A stretch of DNA of 64,000 nucleotides from the NCBI GenBank assembly GCA_026397725.1, contig JAPLUI010000227.1, forward strand, positions 1 through 64,000, read 5' to 3'. Shown here piece after piece: positions 9,568-18,530 of this stretch. Source of the DNA: Verrucomicrobiota bacterium (GTDB lineage: Bacteria > Verrucomicrobiota > Verrucomicrobiia > Verrucomicrobiales > Akkermansiaceae). The notes under the pieces are model-generated. The model was not told the DNA's origin and searched no databases. It worked only from the letters and a program-made list of their open reading frames with translations. Positions within the stretch are counted from its first letter, which is position 1. Each line of letters starts with the position of its first letter. The position numbers were made by a program, and so were the translations under genes.

Positions 9568-9884
9568 AGTATAAGAATGGACGCGGCTGTGACATTTCTT
9601 TGTCTTACTTGATCATTGGAAGTTGGAAGTTGAATGTTGAATGTTGAAATCTTCGGCGTGAAGAATGGTGTAGCCGCAGCTCTCCCGGTTTAGCCACAGC
9701 GGTGTGGCGGGCTGCGCCCTTCCCACCGCACTCCAGACTTTGGCTCTGCCAACAGTGACAAACCATGGCCTAACATCTCCGTCCGGATGCCGCTCCCGGC
9801 ACCCCCCGGAAGGTGCCAAGTCATGTTCCGGGATGCATTGCCAATTCCTTGTCAATTCAAGGTCCAGCCCAGGAAGAGTGCCGC
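9568..9884 (-). repeat. ~310 bp dispersed repeat, copy R
   Basis: This is the inverted partner of 1195-1535. Reading the minus strand it runs CTTCCTGGGCTGGACC, TTGAATTGAC, GGCAATGCAT, the GGCACC/GGTGCC hairpin, CTGGAGTGCGGTGGGAAGG, the CAACATTCAAC run, TGATCAAGTAAGA and GTCCATTCTTATACT. Just outside its lower-coordinate end, at about 9526-9566, is a second TTCCAAC/TTCAACATT array that is the reverse complement of its own 9617-9650 array, so the end can fold into a long hairpin. It fills most of the 510-base gap between kbl and the metallophosphoesterase gene. Confidence 0.75.
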
Positions 9885-9957
9885 TGGATCCGCAGCGCGG
9901 CTGACCCCGTCTCCTGGCTGCCGTGAAGCACCGCATCCTGGCGGGTACCACTGCCTG

Positions 9958-10680
9958 CTAGCGGCCCTCGGCGATGCGCTCGGCGAGCATCGGGGGCAGC
10001 CCGGCGGCGAGGATTTTCGCCTGGGTCTTGGCAATGTCGTACTCGACACGGCGGAAGACAATCAATTGATGATCGGTGTCGTAGATCGCGTAGCAGGAGC
10101 GCCAATCGCCATCACGGGGTTGACCCACGGAGCCGACGTTGACGAAGTACTTCGCGGTTTTCTCGACGATAATGGAATCTGCGGGGACTTCATGGACCTT
10201 GTCCGACTTGGTGTAAACCCGCGGGACGTGGGTGTGGCCGTGGAAGCAGACCTGGGTGAACTGATAGGAGAAATTCGCCATCGCATCAAAGCGGTTGGTC
10301 ACATAATTCCAGTGCGCCGGTTGATCGAGGGTGCTGTGGACGACCGTGAAATCGGCAATTTGGCGGACCATCCGGAGGCGGCGCAGCCAGAGGCATTGGT
10401 CGGCATTGAGTTGGCCACGGGTCCACTCGAGGGCGGCGGCGGCCACCGGATTCATGCTTTCCAGCGAGTGGCTGCCGGAGGCGTCCTCGTCGTGGTTGCC
10501 CTTGACGGTGGGACACTCCATTTGGCGGAGATTTTCGAGGCAGGCGACGGGGTCCGCGTTGTAGCCCACGACGTCGCCGATGCAGACAAAATCGGTGACG
10601 GCTTGTTTCGAGGCATCATCCAGCACGGCCTCGAGGGCTTCGAGGTTGGCGTGAATGTCACCGAAAATTGCAATCCGCAT
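9958..10680 (-). CDS. YfcE/MJ0936-like metallophosphoesterase
   Basis: A 240-residue calcineurin-type phosphoesterase. The start MRIAIFGDIHANLEALEA (ATG at 10678-10680) places the first metal motif D-x-H at the N-terminus as in the family. Further motifs are GDVVGYNADP, GNHD, the two late histidine motifs 'VVHSTLD' and 'CFHGHTHVP', and a VNVGSVGQPRDGDW block. The open frame upstream of the ATG, with a run of six histidines, is repeat-coded and excluded. Such proteins hydrolyse phosphodiester or diadenosine bonds using two metal ions; the natural substrate is unknown. It lies divergent to the sigma factor gene. Confidence 0.9.
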   Translation of the reverse strand: MRIAIFGDIHANLEALEAVLDDASKQAVTDFVCIGDVVGYNADPVACLENLRQMECPTVKGNHDEDASGSHSLESMNPVAAAALEWTRGQLNADQCLWLRRLRMVRQIADFTVVHSTLDQPAHWNYVTNRFDAMANFSYQFTQVCFHGHTHVPRVYTKSDKVHEVPADSIIVEKTAKYFVNVGSVGQPRDGDWRSCYAIYDTDHQLIVFRRVEYDIAKTQAKILAAGLPPMLAERIAEGR

Positions 10681-10923
10681 GAGTTGAATACGATAGGGCC
10701 GCGCCAAATTGGTCGGTTTTGTGTCGGGTGTCGAGACGAAATCGATGGTGCGGCGGTGGTGGTGGTGGTGGTGCGGCGGCGGTGCGGTGAGCACGCTGCG
10801 GGTTTCCGGGGTTGGCGCTCAGCCGGTCACTTTGGAATGCTCCGAGGGGTTTTGCATGAGCACGCCATGAAAAACTTGAATGAGGGGAAGACAAACTCCG
10901 GAGCATCGGCTACAATGAGGCGG

Positions 10924-11589
10924 ATGAGCGAGACAAGTGAAGAAGCTGGGAACGAGCATGAGGCGATTCTGGGTGAGGCGTACGCGAAGACCCGGAAGAG
11001 CTTGATTGCCAAGCTGGACAACTGGGAAGACCAACGGGCATGGGATGAATTCTACAAGATATACTGGCGGCTGATTTACTCGGTGGCGGTGCGGGCGGGG
11101 TTGCGTTCCGACGAGGCGTTTGACTGCGTGCAGGAAACGATTCTCTCGATTGCCAAGCAGAGTAAGAAGAATCTCTATGATCCCGCGCAGGGATCGTTCA
11201 AGACCTGGCTGATGAACATGACGCGCTGGCGCATCAGCGATCAGTTCCGCAAGCGCAAGAAGGACACGGCGATGGTGGGTGGGGAGTGGGAAAACGACCG
11301 GAAGACCGCGATGATTGACCGCGTCGAGGATCCCAATGGCGAGGTGCTGTCCCGCTTGTGGGACGTCGAGTGGAAAAAGAACGTGGCGGATGCCGCGCTC
11401 ACGCGGGTGAAGGCACAGGTCTCCCCCAAGCAATATCAGATATTCGATTGTTATGTGATCAGGCAGTGGGATGCGAAAAGAGTGCAGGATCATTTGAATG
11501 TGAGCATGGCACAGGTGTATTTAGCGAAGCACCGGGTGGGAGCCGTGCTCAAACGTGAACTCGCCAAACTTGAAGTCGATGCCGATTAA
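10924..11589 (+). CDS. ECF-type RNA polymerase sigma factor
   Basis: A 221-residue sigma-70-family factor from ATG 10924 (MSETSEEAG); an in-frame ATG at 10867 would add 19 residues. Region 2 is WDEFYKIYWRLIYSVAVRAG, followed by the AFDCVQETIL helix and a KTWLMNMTRWRISDQFRKRK core-binding/-10 recognition segment. Region 4 is the C-terminal QYQIFDCYVIRQWDAKRVQD and LNVSMAQVYLAKHRV helix-turn-helix. Its stop overlaps the kinase start by 11 bases, so the two are translationally coupled. This pairing of an ECF-like sigma factor with a kinase of the Ser/Thr type recurs in Verrucomicrobia and Planctomycetes; the kinase may gate the factor. No anti-sigma gene is visible. Confidence 0.92.
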   Translation: MSETSEEAGNEHEAILGEAYAKTRKSLIAKLDNWEDQRAWDEFYKIYWRLIYSVAVRAGLRSDEAFDCVQETILSIAKQSKKNLYDPAQGSFKTWLMNMTRWRISDQFRKRKKDTAMVGGEWENDRKTAMIDRVEDPNGEVLSRLWDVEWKKNVADAALTRVKAQVSPKQYQIFDCYVIRQWDAKRVQDHLNVSMAQVYLAKHRVGAVLKRELAKLEVDAD

Positions 11590-14167
11590 GTCCCGTCCGG
11601 ATCCGGTGATACCGGATCATGAAATCCTGCGAAAAATCGGCGGTGGAGCCTATGGCGAGGTCTGGCTGGGGCGCGGAGTGACCGGCGCATGGCGGGCCGT
11701 GAAAGTGGTATGGCGAGAGGATTTTGAGGACGCGCGGGGGTTTGAGCGGGAGTTTGAAGGGATCTTGAAATTCGAGCCCATCTCCCGCGATCATCCGGGC
11801 TTGGTGAACATCCTGCATGTGGGACGCAGCCCGGACGGCATTTCCTTTTACTACTACGTCATGGAATTGGGCGATGACCTCCGCACCGGGCCAGACATCA
11901 ATCCGATCGAGTATGAACCACGCACGTTGCGCCCCGATGTCAAGTCGGCGGTGGTCACGGGTTTGAATCTGCCACAGTGCATTGATGTTGGCTTGCGGCT
12001 GGCCGAGGCCCTGAATCATCTGCACGATCTCGGCCTGGCGCATCGCGATGTGAAGCCGTCCAACGTGATTTTCGTCAATGGCAAGGCCAAGCTGGCGGAC
12101 ATCGGGTTGGTGGCGTCACGTGGCCAGCGGACCTTTGTCGGAACGGAAGGGTTTGTGCCACCGGAAGGTCCCGGCTCGACGCAGGCGGACGTGTACAGCC
12201 TGGGCAAGGTGTTGTATGAAATCGCCACCGGGAAGGATCGCTTGGATTTTCCCGAGTTGCCGGATGACTTGCCAGCGGATGCAGACCGCAAGCGCTGGCT
12301 GGAACTCAACCGGATCATTTGTGAGGTGTGCGAGCCGCGGGTATCCAAGCGGCGAATCACCACTGCGGCGGAGCTGGCCGAGGCCCTGCGCCGCTTGCAG
12401 GGCGGGAAACGCCGCCGTGGCCGGGTGGGTGCCGTGTGGGCCACCACGGTGCTGTTCACCGCCTTCACCGGCTGGGCGGCCTGGGAAATGCTCAAGGACA
12501 GTGAGTGGCCGGGCTTGCGGACCAAGCCTCCCGTGGAAGCACCGCTCGCGCTAGGGAAGTTCCGCGTGGTGAGCACGCCGGACACTGCGGAGGTCCTGGA
12601 TGCTGCCGGCAAGTGGGTGGGCACCACGCCCACTGGCACCATGACTGCGAAGGTGGGGGAGGAAGTCAGCTTCAGCATCCAGAAACGCGGCTACCGACCC
12701 ATCATGGTCACTGAAAGGATCGGGCCACGGGCGGTGAATGAGCCGCAATCGATTTTCAAGGTGCTGGAGGTGTTCTCCCCGCCGCAGTTCGGAGATGCAT
12801 GGCTCGACCAGCATGGCGATTCCTATCAACCGGTGGGCAACGAGCATGTGGGCTTCGGATTCGTGGTCGAGGAGGTTTGGAAAATGTTCATGGTGGAAAC
12901 CCAGCGTGCGGCGGCGGGGGTGGAATTCCTCGAGTTTTCCCAAAAAGGGGAAGTGGCCAGGGTGGTTCTTTGCACCGCCGAGGAGGCCGGGATCTTCTGC
13001 AACTGGTTGAGGACGAATGGCATCAAAGAGGGCTTCCTGACCGAAGATCACGAGGTCTTGCCCCGCCTTGAGCAAGCGTTTGAGCATCCCGGATTGAGTG
13101 AGCGCGCGCGGCGTGAGGGCCTCAAGCCGTTCCGGGTGGTCGTCCGGCAGATTGCCTATGCCTGCATCAAGATAACCAGCAATCCGCCGGGGGCGGAGGT
13201 CTATCTGAATGGTGCGGCCGCAGGGGTGACCAACGGATTGTTGTCGATTTCCAAGGTCAAACCCGGCCCGGTGGAGTTGATCATCGTTCTCGAAGGATAC
13301 ACCCCTCACACGGAGAAGCTGACCATCAAACCGGGGCAGACTTGGTCGCGCGACGTCCCGTTGATCCCCAACCAGGGGGTTGTGTTCGGGCGCCCGTGGG
13401 AAAACGGCATCGGCATGCGATTTGTCCCGCTCGGCCACGACCTGATGGTTTCGGTTTGGGAAACCCGGGTTCGCGATTACGATCTTTTTGTTAAGGAGAG
13501 CAAGCACCGGGAGCCCTCAGCGGCGGGTTTTCCGCAAGGCCCGCCGGATCATCCCGTCGTGTTCGTCTCGAGAGATGATGCGGTGGCGTTCTGCGAGTGG
13601 CTGACCAAGCGTGAGCGCCACCAGCACGTTGAACTCATCGCCACGTCCCATGGGTATCGGTTGCCAACGGATGTCGAGTGGAGCATGATGGTGGGGCTGG
13701 AGGAAAGCCTCGGGTTGAGTCCCAGTTGGCGTGATGCCCGCAAGGAGCGGGTTTTTCCATGGGGGCTGGCCTGGCCGCCACCCGGCAAGGTTGGGAATTT
13801 CGCTGACGAGTCCGCCGCGCTGGCGCCCGGGATGTCCGGCGAACGGGTCATTCCGGAATATGACGATGGATTTGAAAAGACGGCTCCGGTTGGCTCGTTT
13901 CCACCCAATGACAAGGGGCTCTTTGATCTGAGCGGCAATGTTCACGAGTGGGTTTCCGATGACTACTCCATCGTGGACCCCAATCACCTGGGGGTGCTCC
14001 GTGGCGGCGGGTGGAATACCTATCAGGCGGAAGATCTCTACTCCGGCTCGCGCCATCCCCAACTTCCTGCTTCCGCCTCTGACGGCTACGGTTTCCGGGT
14101 GGTATTGGCGAAGCTCCTGCCCCTATCAGACTCCTCGTCCTCGGCGTTGGACCCGCCAGCGCCCTGA
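11579..14167 (+). CDS. Membrane Ser/Thr protein kinase with PEGA and FGE-sulfatase domains
   Basis: An 862-residue protein from ATG 11579 (MPIKSRPDPV), overlapping the sigma factor gene by 11 bases. The kinase domain (residues ~12-280) has the glycine loop IGGGAYGEVWLG, the AVK lysine, and HRDVKPSNVIF with catalytic Asp. DFG is replaced by DIG and APE by PPEG, so it may be weakly active or divergent. A membrane helix follows (VGAVWATTVLFTAFTGWAAW, ~288-307), then PEGA-like domains (~330-400 and ~530-600, 'ITSNPPGAEVYLNG'). The C-terminal ~230 residues are an FGE-sulfatase (SUMF1) fold: GMRFVPLG, VFVSRDDAVAFCEWLT, YRLPTDVEWSMM, GLFDLSGNVHEWVSDD and GGGWNTYQ. The FGE domain lies outside the cytoplasm by topology. 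It likely senses an envelope cue and signals to the coupled sigma factor. Confidence 0.92.
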   Translation: MPIKSRPDPVIPDHEILRKIGGGAYGEVWLGRGVTGAWRAVKVVWREDFEDARGFEREFEGILKFEPISRDHPGLVNILHVGRSPDGISFYYYVMELGDDLRTGPDINPIEYEPRTLRPDVKSAVVTGLNLPQCIDVGLRLAEALNHLHDLGLAHRDVKPSNVIFVNGKAKLADIGLVASRGQRTFVGTEGFVPPEGPGSTQADVYSLGKVLYEIATGKDRLDFPELPDDLPADADRKRWLELNRIICEVCEPRVSKRRITTAAELAEALRRLQGGKRRRGRVGAVWATTVLFTAFTGWAAWEMLKDSEWPGLRTKPPVEAPLALGKFRVVSTPDTAEVLDAAGKWVGTTPTGTMTAKVGEEVSFSIQKRGYRPIMVTERIGPRAVNEPQSIFKVLEVFSPPQFGDAWLDQHGDSYQPVGNEHVGFGFVVEEVWKMFMVETQRAAAGVEFLEFSQKGEVARVVLCTAEEAGIFCNWLRTNGIKEGFLTEDHEVLPRLEQAFEHPGLSERARREGLKPFRVVVRQIAYACIKITSNPPGAEVYLNGAAAGVTNGLLSISKVKPGPVELIIVLEGYTPHTEKLTIKPGQTWSRDVPLIPNQGVVFGRPWENGIGMRFVPLGHDLMVSVWETRVRDYDLFVKESKHREPSAAGFPQGPPDHPVVFVSRDDAVAFCEWLTKRERHQHVELIATSHGYRLPTDVEWSMMVGLEESLGLSPSWRDARKERVFPWGLAWPPPGKVGNFADESAALAPGMSGERVIPEYDDGFEKTAPVGSFPPNDKGLFDLSGNVHEWVSDDYSIVDPNHLGVLRGGGWNTYQAEDLYSGSRHPQLPASASDGYGFRVVLAKLLPLSDSSSSALDPPAP

Positions 14168-14194
14168 TTCCCTCCCCCCAACTCCCACCCTCCA

Positions 14195-14602
14195 ATGGTT
14201 GAAATCAAAATCGATTACGAAGGCGACCTGCACTGCAACGCCATCCACCTGCCCTCTGGAAACCGCCTGGTCACGGATGCCCCAGTGGATAACAATGGCC
14301 GTGGCGAAGCGTTTTCTCCCACCGACCTGGTCGCCACCGCCGTCGGCGCGTGCATGGCCACGGTGATGGGAATCGTCGCCCGGCGCAAGGACCTCGCCAT
14401 CGAAGGCATGACGGTGAAGGTCCGGAAATTCATGTCCGACGACCAGCCGCGGCGGATCAGTTGTCTGGAGGTGGACATCACGATGCCGCTGCCCTCCACG
14501 CATCCCGAGCGCAAGGTGTTTGAGAGTGCGGCCCGCTCCTGTCCGGTGTATCACAGCATCCACCCGGACATCGAAGTGGTGATGAACTGGCACTGGCTGT
14601 AA
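14195..14602 (+). CDS. OsmC family peroxide-detoxifying protein
   Basis: A 135-residue OsmC/Ohr-fold protein, starting MVEIKIDYEGDL. The two conserved cysteines of the family are in ATAVGACMATVMGIVARR and ARSCPVYHSIHP, with FSPTDLVATA before the first. OsmC-type proteins reduce organic hydroperoxides through this cysteine pair in the cytoplasm as dimers. It is 27 bases downstream of the kinase gene and precedes the sulfur-assimilation genes; a link with sulfur and redox supply is plausible but not shown. Confidence 0.92.
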   Translation: MVEIKIDYEGDLHCNAIHLPSGNRLVTDAPVDNNGRGEAFSPTDLVATAVGACMATVMGIVARRKDLAIEGMTVKVRKFMSDDQPRRISCLEVDITMPLPSTHPERKVFESAARSCPVYHSIHPDIEVVMNWHWL

Positions 14603-14734
14603 GGCAGGGGGAGGCACGGAACCATCCCGGCGGAAAATCCGTTAGACCCACCCGAAATGAAATTTTTCAGGAAATTTGTTGCGTATTCGTCCAAGCTGCT
14701 GCACTTTCCTCCCGAAACCTCATGATGTGACACA

Positions 14735-14839
14735 ATGAACCAAGGATTACTCGAATTTTCCCTTGCCGGGTCTGGCTTGGCCGATGAACCCGGGGATGTG
14801 CTGGCCGTCATCCCACCCAACGTGCCGAACAACCGATAA
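14735..14839 (+). pseudogene. Possible cysJ (sulfite reductase flavoprotein) fragment
   Basis: A 34-codon frame reads [20 protein letters not shown] then [10 protein letters not shown] and a stop. This resembles the start of the FAD-binding domain in CysJ-type flavoproteins, where a strand 'hxELDLxGSGLxYxPGDALGVxPxN' begins the domain. Nothing else of CysJ is left. It sits directly before cysI, the natural partner of cysJ. Either it is a leftover of a lost cysJ or a chance short peptide; I lean towards a relic. A 22-codon frame lies just upstream (14656-14724). Confidence 0.4.
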
Positions 14840-14853
14840 CCGCCTCCCCCACC

Positions 14854-16575
14854 ATGTCCGAGAACAAACCAAGTGCCAACGAAGGCATCAAGCTCAACAG
14901 CAACTACCTCCGCGGCACCATCGCCGAGGGGCTGGCCGATCCATCCACCGGGGCGATGTCGGCCGATGATCAGCAAGTCCTCAAGTTTCACGGCATCTAT
15001 CAACAGGACGACCGCGACCTGCGCTCCGCACGCCGCCAGCAACGTCTTGAGAAAGCCTACTCCTTCATGATCCGCATCCGGGTGCCGGGCGGGGTCGCCA
15101 CTCCCGCCCAATGGCTCGCAGTGGACCGCCTCGCCACCGAGTATGCCAATGGCACGATCAAGCTGACCACCCGGCAGGCGTTCCAATTCCACGGCGTCAT
15201 CAAGTCCCATCTCAAACGTTCCATAGCCGGGATCAACCAGGCCGCCATGGACACCATCGCCGCATGCGGCGATGTGAACCGCAATGTGATGTGCAATCCC
15301 AACCCGCACCTCTCCGCCGTCCATGCCGCAGTCCTCAAGATCGCCCAGGGTCTCTCCGACCATCTCACGCCGCAAACCCGCGCCTATCACGAACTCTGGC
15401 TTGACGGCGGGAAAGTCCCGGTCGGCGAGGAAGAGGTTGAGCCAATCTACGGCAAGACCTATCTCCCCCGGAAGTTCAAGATCAGCATCGCCGTGCCGCC
15501 CTCCAACGATGTCGATATCTTCGCCAATGACCTGTCGTTCGTCGCCATCGTCGAGGCCGGGAAGCTCATGGGTTTCAACGTCGCCGTCGGCGGTGGCATG
15601 GGCATGAGCCAAGGCCTTGAAACCTCCTTTCCGCGCCTCGCCGAGGTGATCGGCTTCTGCACCGTCGCGCAAACCATCGAGGTTGCGGAGCAAGTTGTCC
15701 TCGTGCAACGCGACTACGGAGATCGCAGTGATCGCAAACATGCCCGGCTGAAATACACCATTGAGGATCGCGGTCTTGAATGGTTCAAGGCGGAACTCCA
15801 CAGCCATCTGGGCTACCCGCTCGAACCCGCCCGCCCCTATCACTTTGAGAGCAATGGTGACCGCTACGGCTGGAGCGAGGACGAGCGTGGCAATTTCCAT
15901 CTCAACCTGTTTATTCAAGGCGGTCGGGTGCTCGATACACCGTCCTATCCTTTGCGCAGTGGCCTCCGCGCAATTGCACAAATCCACACTGGCGACTTCC
16001 GCCTCACGGCCAACCAAAACCTCATCATCGCCAGCGTCACCCCGGCCCAACGCCAGACAATCGAGCCAGTCCTCGACCAGTACGGCATCAAGGACAGCCA
16101 CTTCAAGAGTGCCCTGCGCCTCAACTCGCTGGCCTGCGTGGCGCTGCCCACCTGCGGCCTGGCACTCGCCGAGGCGGAACGCTACCTGCCCGACTTGCTG
16201 ACAGAATTGGAGGAAACCATGGAAGCCAACGGTCTGCGCCACGATGCCATCACCATTCGCATGTCCGGTTGCCCGAATGGCTGTGCCCGCCCGTACCTTG
16301 CCGAAATCGGCTTCGTCGGGCGTGCCCCCGGCCGTTACAACGTCTATCTGGGTGGCGGGTTTGCCGGTCAGCGGCTCTCGAAACTCTATCGCGAAAGCGT
16401 CCGCGCCGAGGCCATCAAGCAGTTGCTGGAGCCGCTCATCGCACATTACGCCAGGGCACGCAACGTTGGCGAACGGTTTGGCGATTTCTGCATTCGCGCC
16501 GGCTACGTCGCCGCCACTCTGAATGGCTCGGACTTTCACCAAAACCTCCACCCGGAAGCCCATAACGCCCGCTGA
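14854..16575 (+). CDS. cysI: Assimilatory sulfite reductase hemoprotein (beta) subunit
   Basis: A 573-residue siroheme/[4Fe-4S] reductase that takes sulfite to sulfide with six electrons. Start [21 protein letters not shown]. Residues ~50-140 carry [13 protein letters not shown] and [15 protein letters not shown], and [15 protein letters not shown] is the substrate/siroheme arginine region. [12 protein letters not shown] follows. The cluster-binding cysteines are in [16 protein letters not shown] and [20 protein letters not shown], matching the C-x5-C...C-x3-C pattern. Length equals that of CysI (~570). No intact cysJ is present, so electrons may come from ferredoxin or a distant flavoprotein. 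It is 6 bases upstream of cysH and clearly in an operon with it. Confidence 0.96.
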   Translation: MSENKPSANEGIKLNSNYLRGTIAEGLADPSTGAMSADDQQVLKFHGIYQQDDRDLRSARRQQRLEKAYSFMIRIRVPGGVATPAQWLAVDRLATEYANGTIKLTTRQAFQFHGVIKSHLKRSIAGINQAAMDTIAACGDVNRNVMCNPNPHLSAVHAAVLKIAQGLSDHLTPQTRAYHELWLDGGKVPVGEEEVEPIYGKTYLPRKFKISIAVPPSNDVDIFANDLSFVAIVEAGKLMGFNVAVGGGMGMSQGLETSFPRLAEVIGFCTVAQTIEVAEQVVLVQRDYGDRSDRKHARLKYTIEDRGLEWFKAELHSHLGYPLEPARPYHFESNGDRYGWSEDERGNFHLNLFIQGGRVLDTPSYPLRSGLRAIAQIHTGDFRLTANQNLIIASVTPAQRQTIEPVLDQYGIKDSHFKSALRLNSLACVALPTCGLALAEAERYLPDLLTELEETMEANGLRHDAITIRMSGCPNGCARPYLAEIGFVGRAPGRYNVYLGGGFAGQRLSKLYRESVRAEAIKQLLEPLIAHYARARNVGERFGDFCIRAGYVAATLNGSDFHQNLHPEAHNAR

Positions 16576-16581
16576 ATCGCC

Positions 16582-17331
16582 ATGGAAGCTCTGCAATTCA
16601 ATACTCCCATCACCGCCATTGCCGGCCTGGATCCCGCCGCAATCTCCGCCACCCTGGCTCCCCTGCGGGCCGGTGAGCGGCTCCGCTTCCTGTACGGAAA
16701 ACTCGGTGCCCGCCTGGTCGCCACCACCAGTTTCGGCATCCAGGCGGCGGCCATGTTGCATCTCATTCACGAGCATGCGCCCAAGGTACCGGTGGTGTTC
16801 ATTGACACCGGCTATCTCTTTCCGGAAACCTACCGCTATGCCGAGGAACTCACCTCGCGCCTCGATCTGGACCTCCGCATCTATCAACCTAACATCACGG
16901 CGGCCCGCATCGAGGCACTGTGGGGTGAACTCTGGAGCGATGGCCAGGCCGGGGCCGACAAGTACGCCCTCCTCACCAAAATCGAGCCGATGAACCGCGC
17001 CCTGCGCGAACTCGGGGCCGACGTCTGGCTCAGCGGGCTGCGCCGGTCCCAATCGAAAACCCGTGCCGACCGGGCCTTCGCCGAGCAACAGAACAAAACC
17101 CTGAAAATCTATCCAATCCTCGACTGGGCCGAGGCCCAGCTCGACCACTATTTCCGCGAACACGAACTGCCGCGTCATCCGCTTGCGGGCGAAGGCTTCC
17201 TCACCATGGGCGACTGGCACAGCACCCGTCCTGCCGGTGCCGATAGCGAGCCCGGGGCCACCCGCTTCAGCGGCACCAAATACGAATGCGGCCTCCACCT
17301 GGACTCCGGCACCCCGGATTTCCAAATATGA
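16582..17331 (+). CDS. cysH: Phosphoadenylyl-sulfate (PAPS) reductase
   Basis: A 249-residue thioredoxin-dependent reductase that releases sulfite from PAPS. The ATP-pyrophosphatase-fold P-loop is VATTSFGIQAAAMLHLI, and VFIDTGYLFPETYRYAEEL, LLTKIEPMNRAL and WLSGLRRSQSKTRAD follow. The catalytic cysteine is in the C-terminal TKYECGLHLDSG. The two cysteine pairs that bind the [4Fe-4S] cluster of APS-type reductases are absent, so the PAPS type is preferred. It begins 6 bases after cysI and acts one step earlier in the same pathway. cysD/cysN/cysC are not in this window. Confidence 0.94.
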   Translation: MEALQFNTPITAIAGLDPAAISATLAPLRAGERLRFLYGKLGARLVATTSFGIQAAAMLHLIHEHAPKVPVVFIDTGYLFPETYRYAEELTSRLDLDLRIYQPNITAARIEALWGELWSDGQAGADKYALLTKIEPMNRALRELGADVWLSGLRRSQSKTRADRAFAEQQNKTLKIYPILDWAEAQLDHYFREHELPRHPLAGEGFLTMGDWHSTRPAGADSEPGATRFSGTKYECGLHLDSGTPDFQI

Positions 17332-17510
17332 AAAAAATGACTTGGAGACAGCAACCGGCAGCGCGCCTCGCTCCCGGACCGAAGATCGGGAATCTCCCTG
17401 CCTGCCTCTGCGCCTTGCGGCGGTCTTCAAGTCTGCTGGCTGCCGGCTCTCTTCCCCCTGATCATCACTAACCACCAACCCCTAACCACTAACCACTAAC
17501 TGCCACCCTT

Positions 17511-18473
17511 ATGAACATTGCAAACAACCTGGTTGCCACCGTTGGCAACACCCCCTTGGTCCGACTCAATCACCTCACCGCCGGGCTCGCCGCCGAGATC
17601 TGCGTCAAGGCTGAGTTCTTCAATCCGCTCTTCAGCGTCAAGGACCGCATCGGCAAGGCGATGATTGAAGCCGCCGAGCGTGACGGACTGCTCAAGCCTG
17701 GCGGTCTCATCATCGAACCGACGTCCGGCAACACCGGCATTGCGCTTGCGTTCGTCGCCCGGGCCAAAGGCTACCGCTGCATCCTGACCATGCCGGAAAG
17801 CATGTCCATCGAGCGCCGGGTGCTGCTCCGCATGCTGGGTGCCGAGCTGGTGCTAACACCCCGTGCCCGCGGCATGGGCGGCGCCATCGCCAAGGCCAAA
17901 CAACTGCTGGAGGAGCATGGCGAGGGCGCCTACGGGCCCGGTCAGTTTGACAATCCGGCCAATCCGCAAGTCCACCGGGAGACCACCGCCGAGGAGATCT
18001 GGCGTGATACGGATGGTGAGGTTGACGCCTTTGTGGCCGGCGTCGGCACCGGCGGCACGCTCACCGGGGTGGCGGAAGTGCTCAAATCCCGGCGGACGAT
18101 CAAGGCCTTTGCGGTGGAGCCGGCGGCCAGCCCGGTCATCTCCGGCGGGCAGCCCGGACCTCACATGATTCAAGGCATCGGTGCCGGGTTCATTCCGAAA
18201 AACCTCAACGTCGAGATCATTGATGAGGTCGTGCTGGTGAGCAACGAGGACGCCATGGCCACGGCTCAGGCCTTGGCTCAACTGGAGGGTTTCCCGGCGG
18301 GCATTTCCACCGGTGCCAACGTCTGGGCCGCCATCCAGATCGCCAAGCGTCCGGAATTCAAGGGCCAGCGCATCGTCACCATCGCATGTTCCTCGACCGA
18401 GCGCTATCTCTCGACTCCGCTTGCCGAGAAAGTGCGCGACGAATGCGCGAATCTGCCCGTTCACGACATCTGA
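17511..18473 (+). CDS. cysK: Cysteine synthase A (O-acetylserine sulfhydrylase)
   Basis: A 320-residue PLP enzyme that joins sulfide to O-acetyl-L-serine to make cysteine. Hallmarks are the start [12 protein letters not shown], the PLP lysine K44 in [13 protein letters not shown], the substrate loop [12 protein letters not shown], the GTGGTLTGV phosphate-binding loop and a C-terminal STERYLST. Length is typical. It follows cysH after a 179-base gap that ends in a tandem CTAACCAC-like run (17472-17504) and is likely in the same operon. It completes sulfate-to-cysteine assimilation after CysH and CysI. Confidence 0.97.
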   Translation: MNIANNLVATVGNTPLVRLNHLTAGLAAEICVKAEFFNPLFSVKDRIGKAMIEAAERDGLLKPGGLIIEPTSGNTGIALAFVARAKGYRCILTMPESMSIERRVLLRMLGAELVLTPRARGMGGAIAKAKQLLEEHGEGAYGPGQFDNPANPQVHRETTAEEIWRDTDGEVDAFVAGVGTGGTLTGVAEVLKSRRTIKAFAVEPAASPVISGGQPGPHMIQGIGAGFIPKNLNVEIIDEVVLVSNEDAMATAQALAQLEGFPAGISTGANVWAAIQIAKRPEFKGQRIVTIACSSTERYLSTPLAEKVRDECANLPVHDI

Positions 18474-18530
18474 TGGGATTGCCGAAGGGATTGCCGCTTG
18501 CGAATTGCGGTGGGTGTTGCAGAGTGTGGC

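Noticed and set aside
10681..10794. N-terminal extension of the metallophosphoesterase with six histidines
   Set aside because: The family's metal motif starts at MRIAIFGDIH; the extension is from a GTG/CAC run and not conserved.
14551..17478. Long minus-strand open frame of 975 codons
   Set aside because: It lies antisense to cysI and cysH, which have full family motifs. It is a codon-bias shadow and has no homology by eye.
17472..17504. CTAACCAC-like tandem run before cysK as a possible regulatory site
   Set aside because: It is short and imperfect, with no known riboswitch or operator structure.
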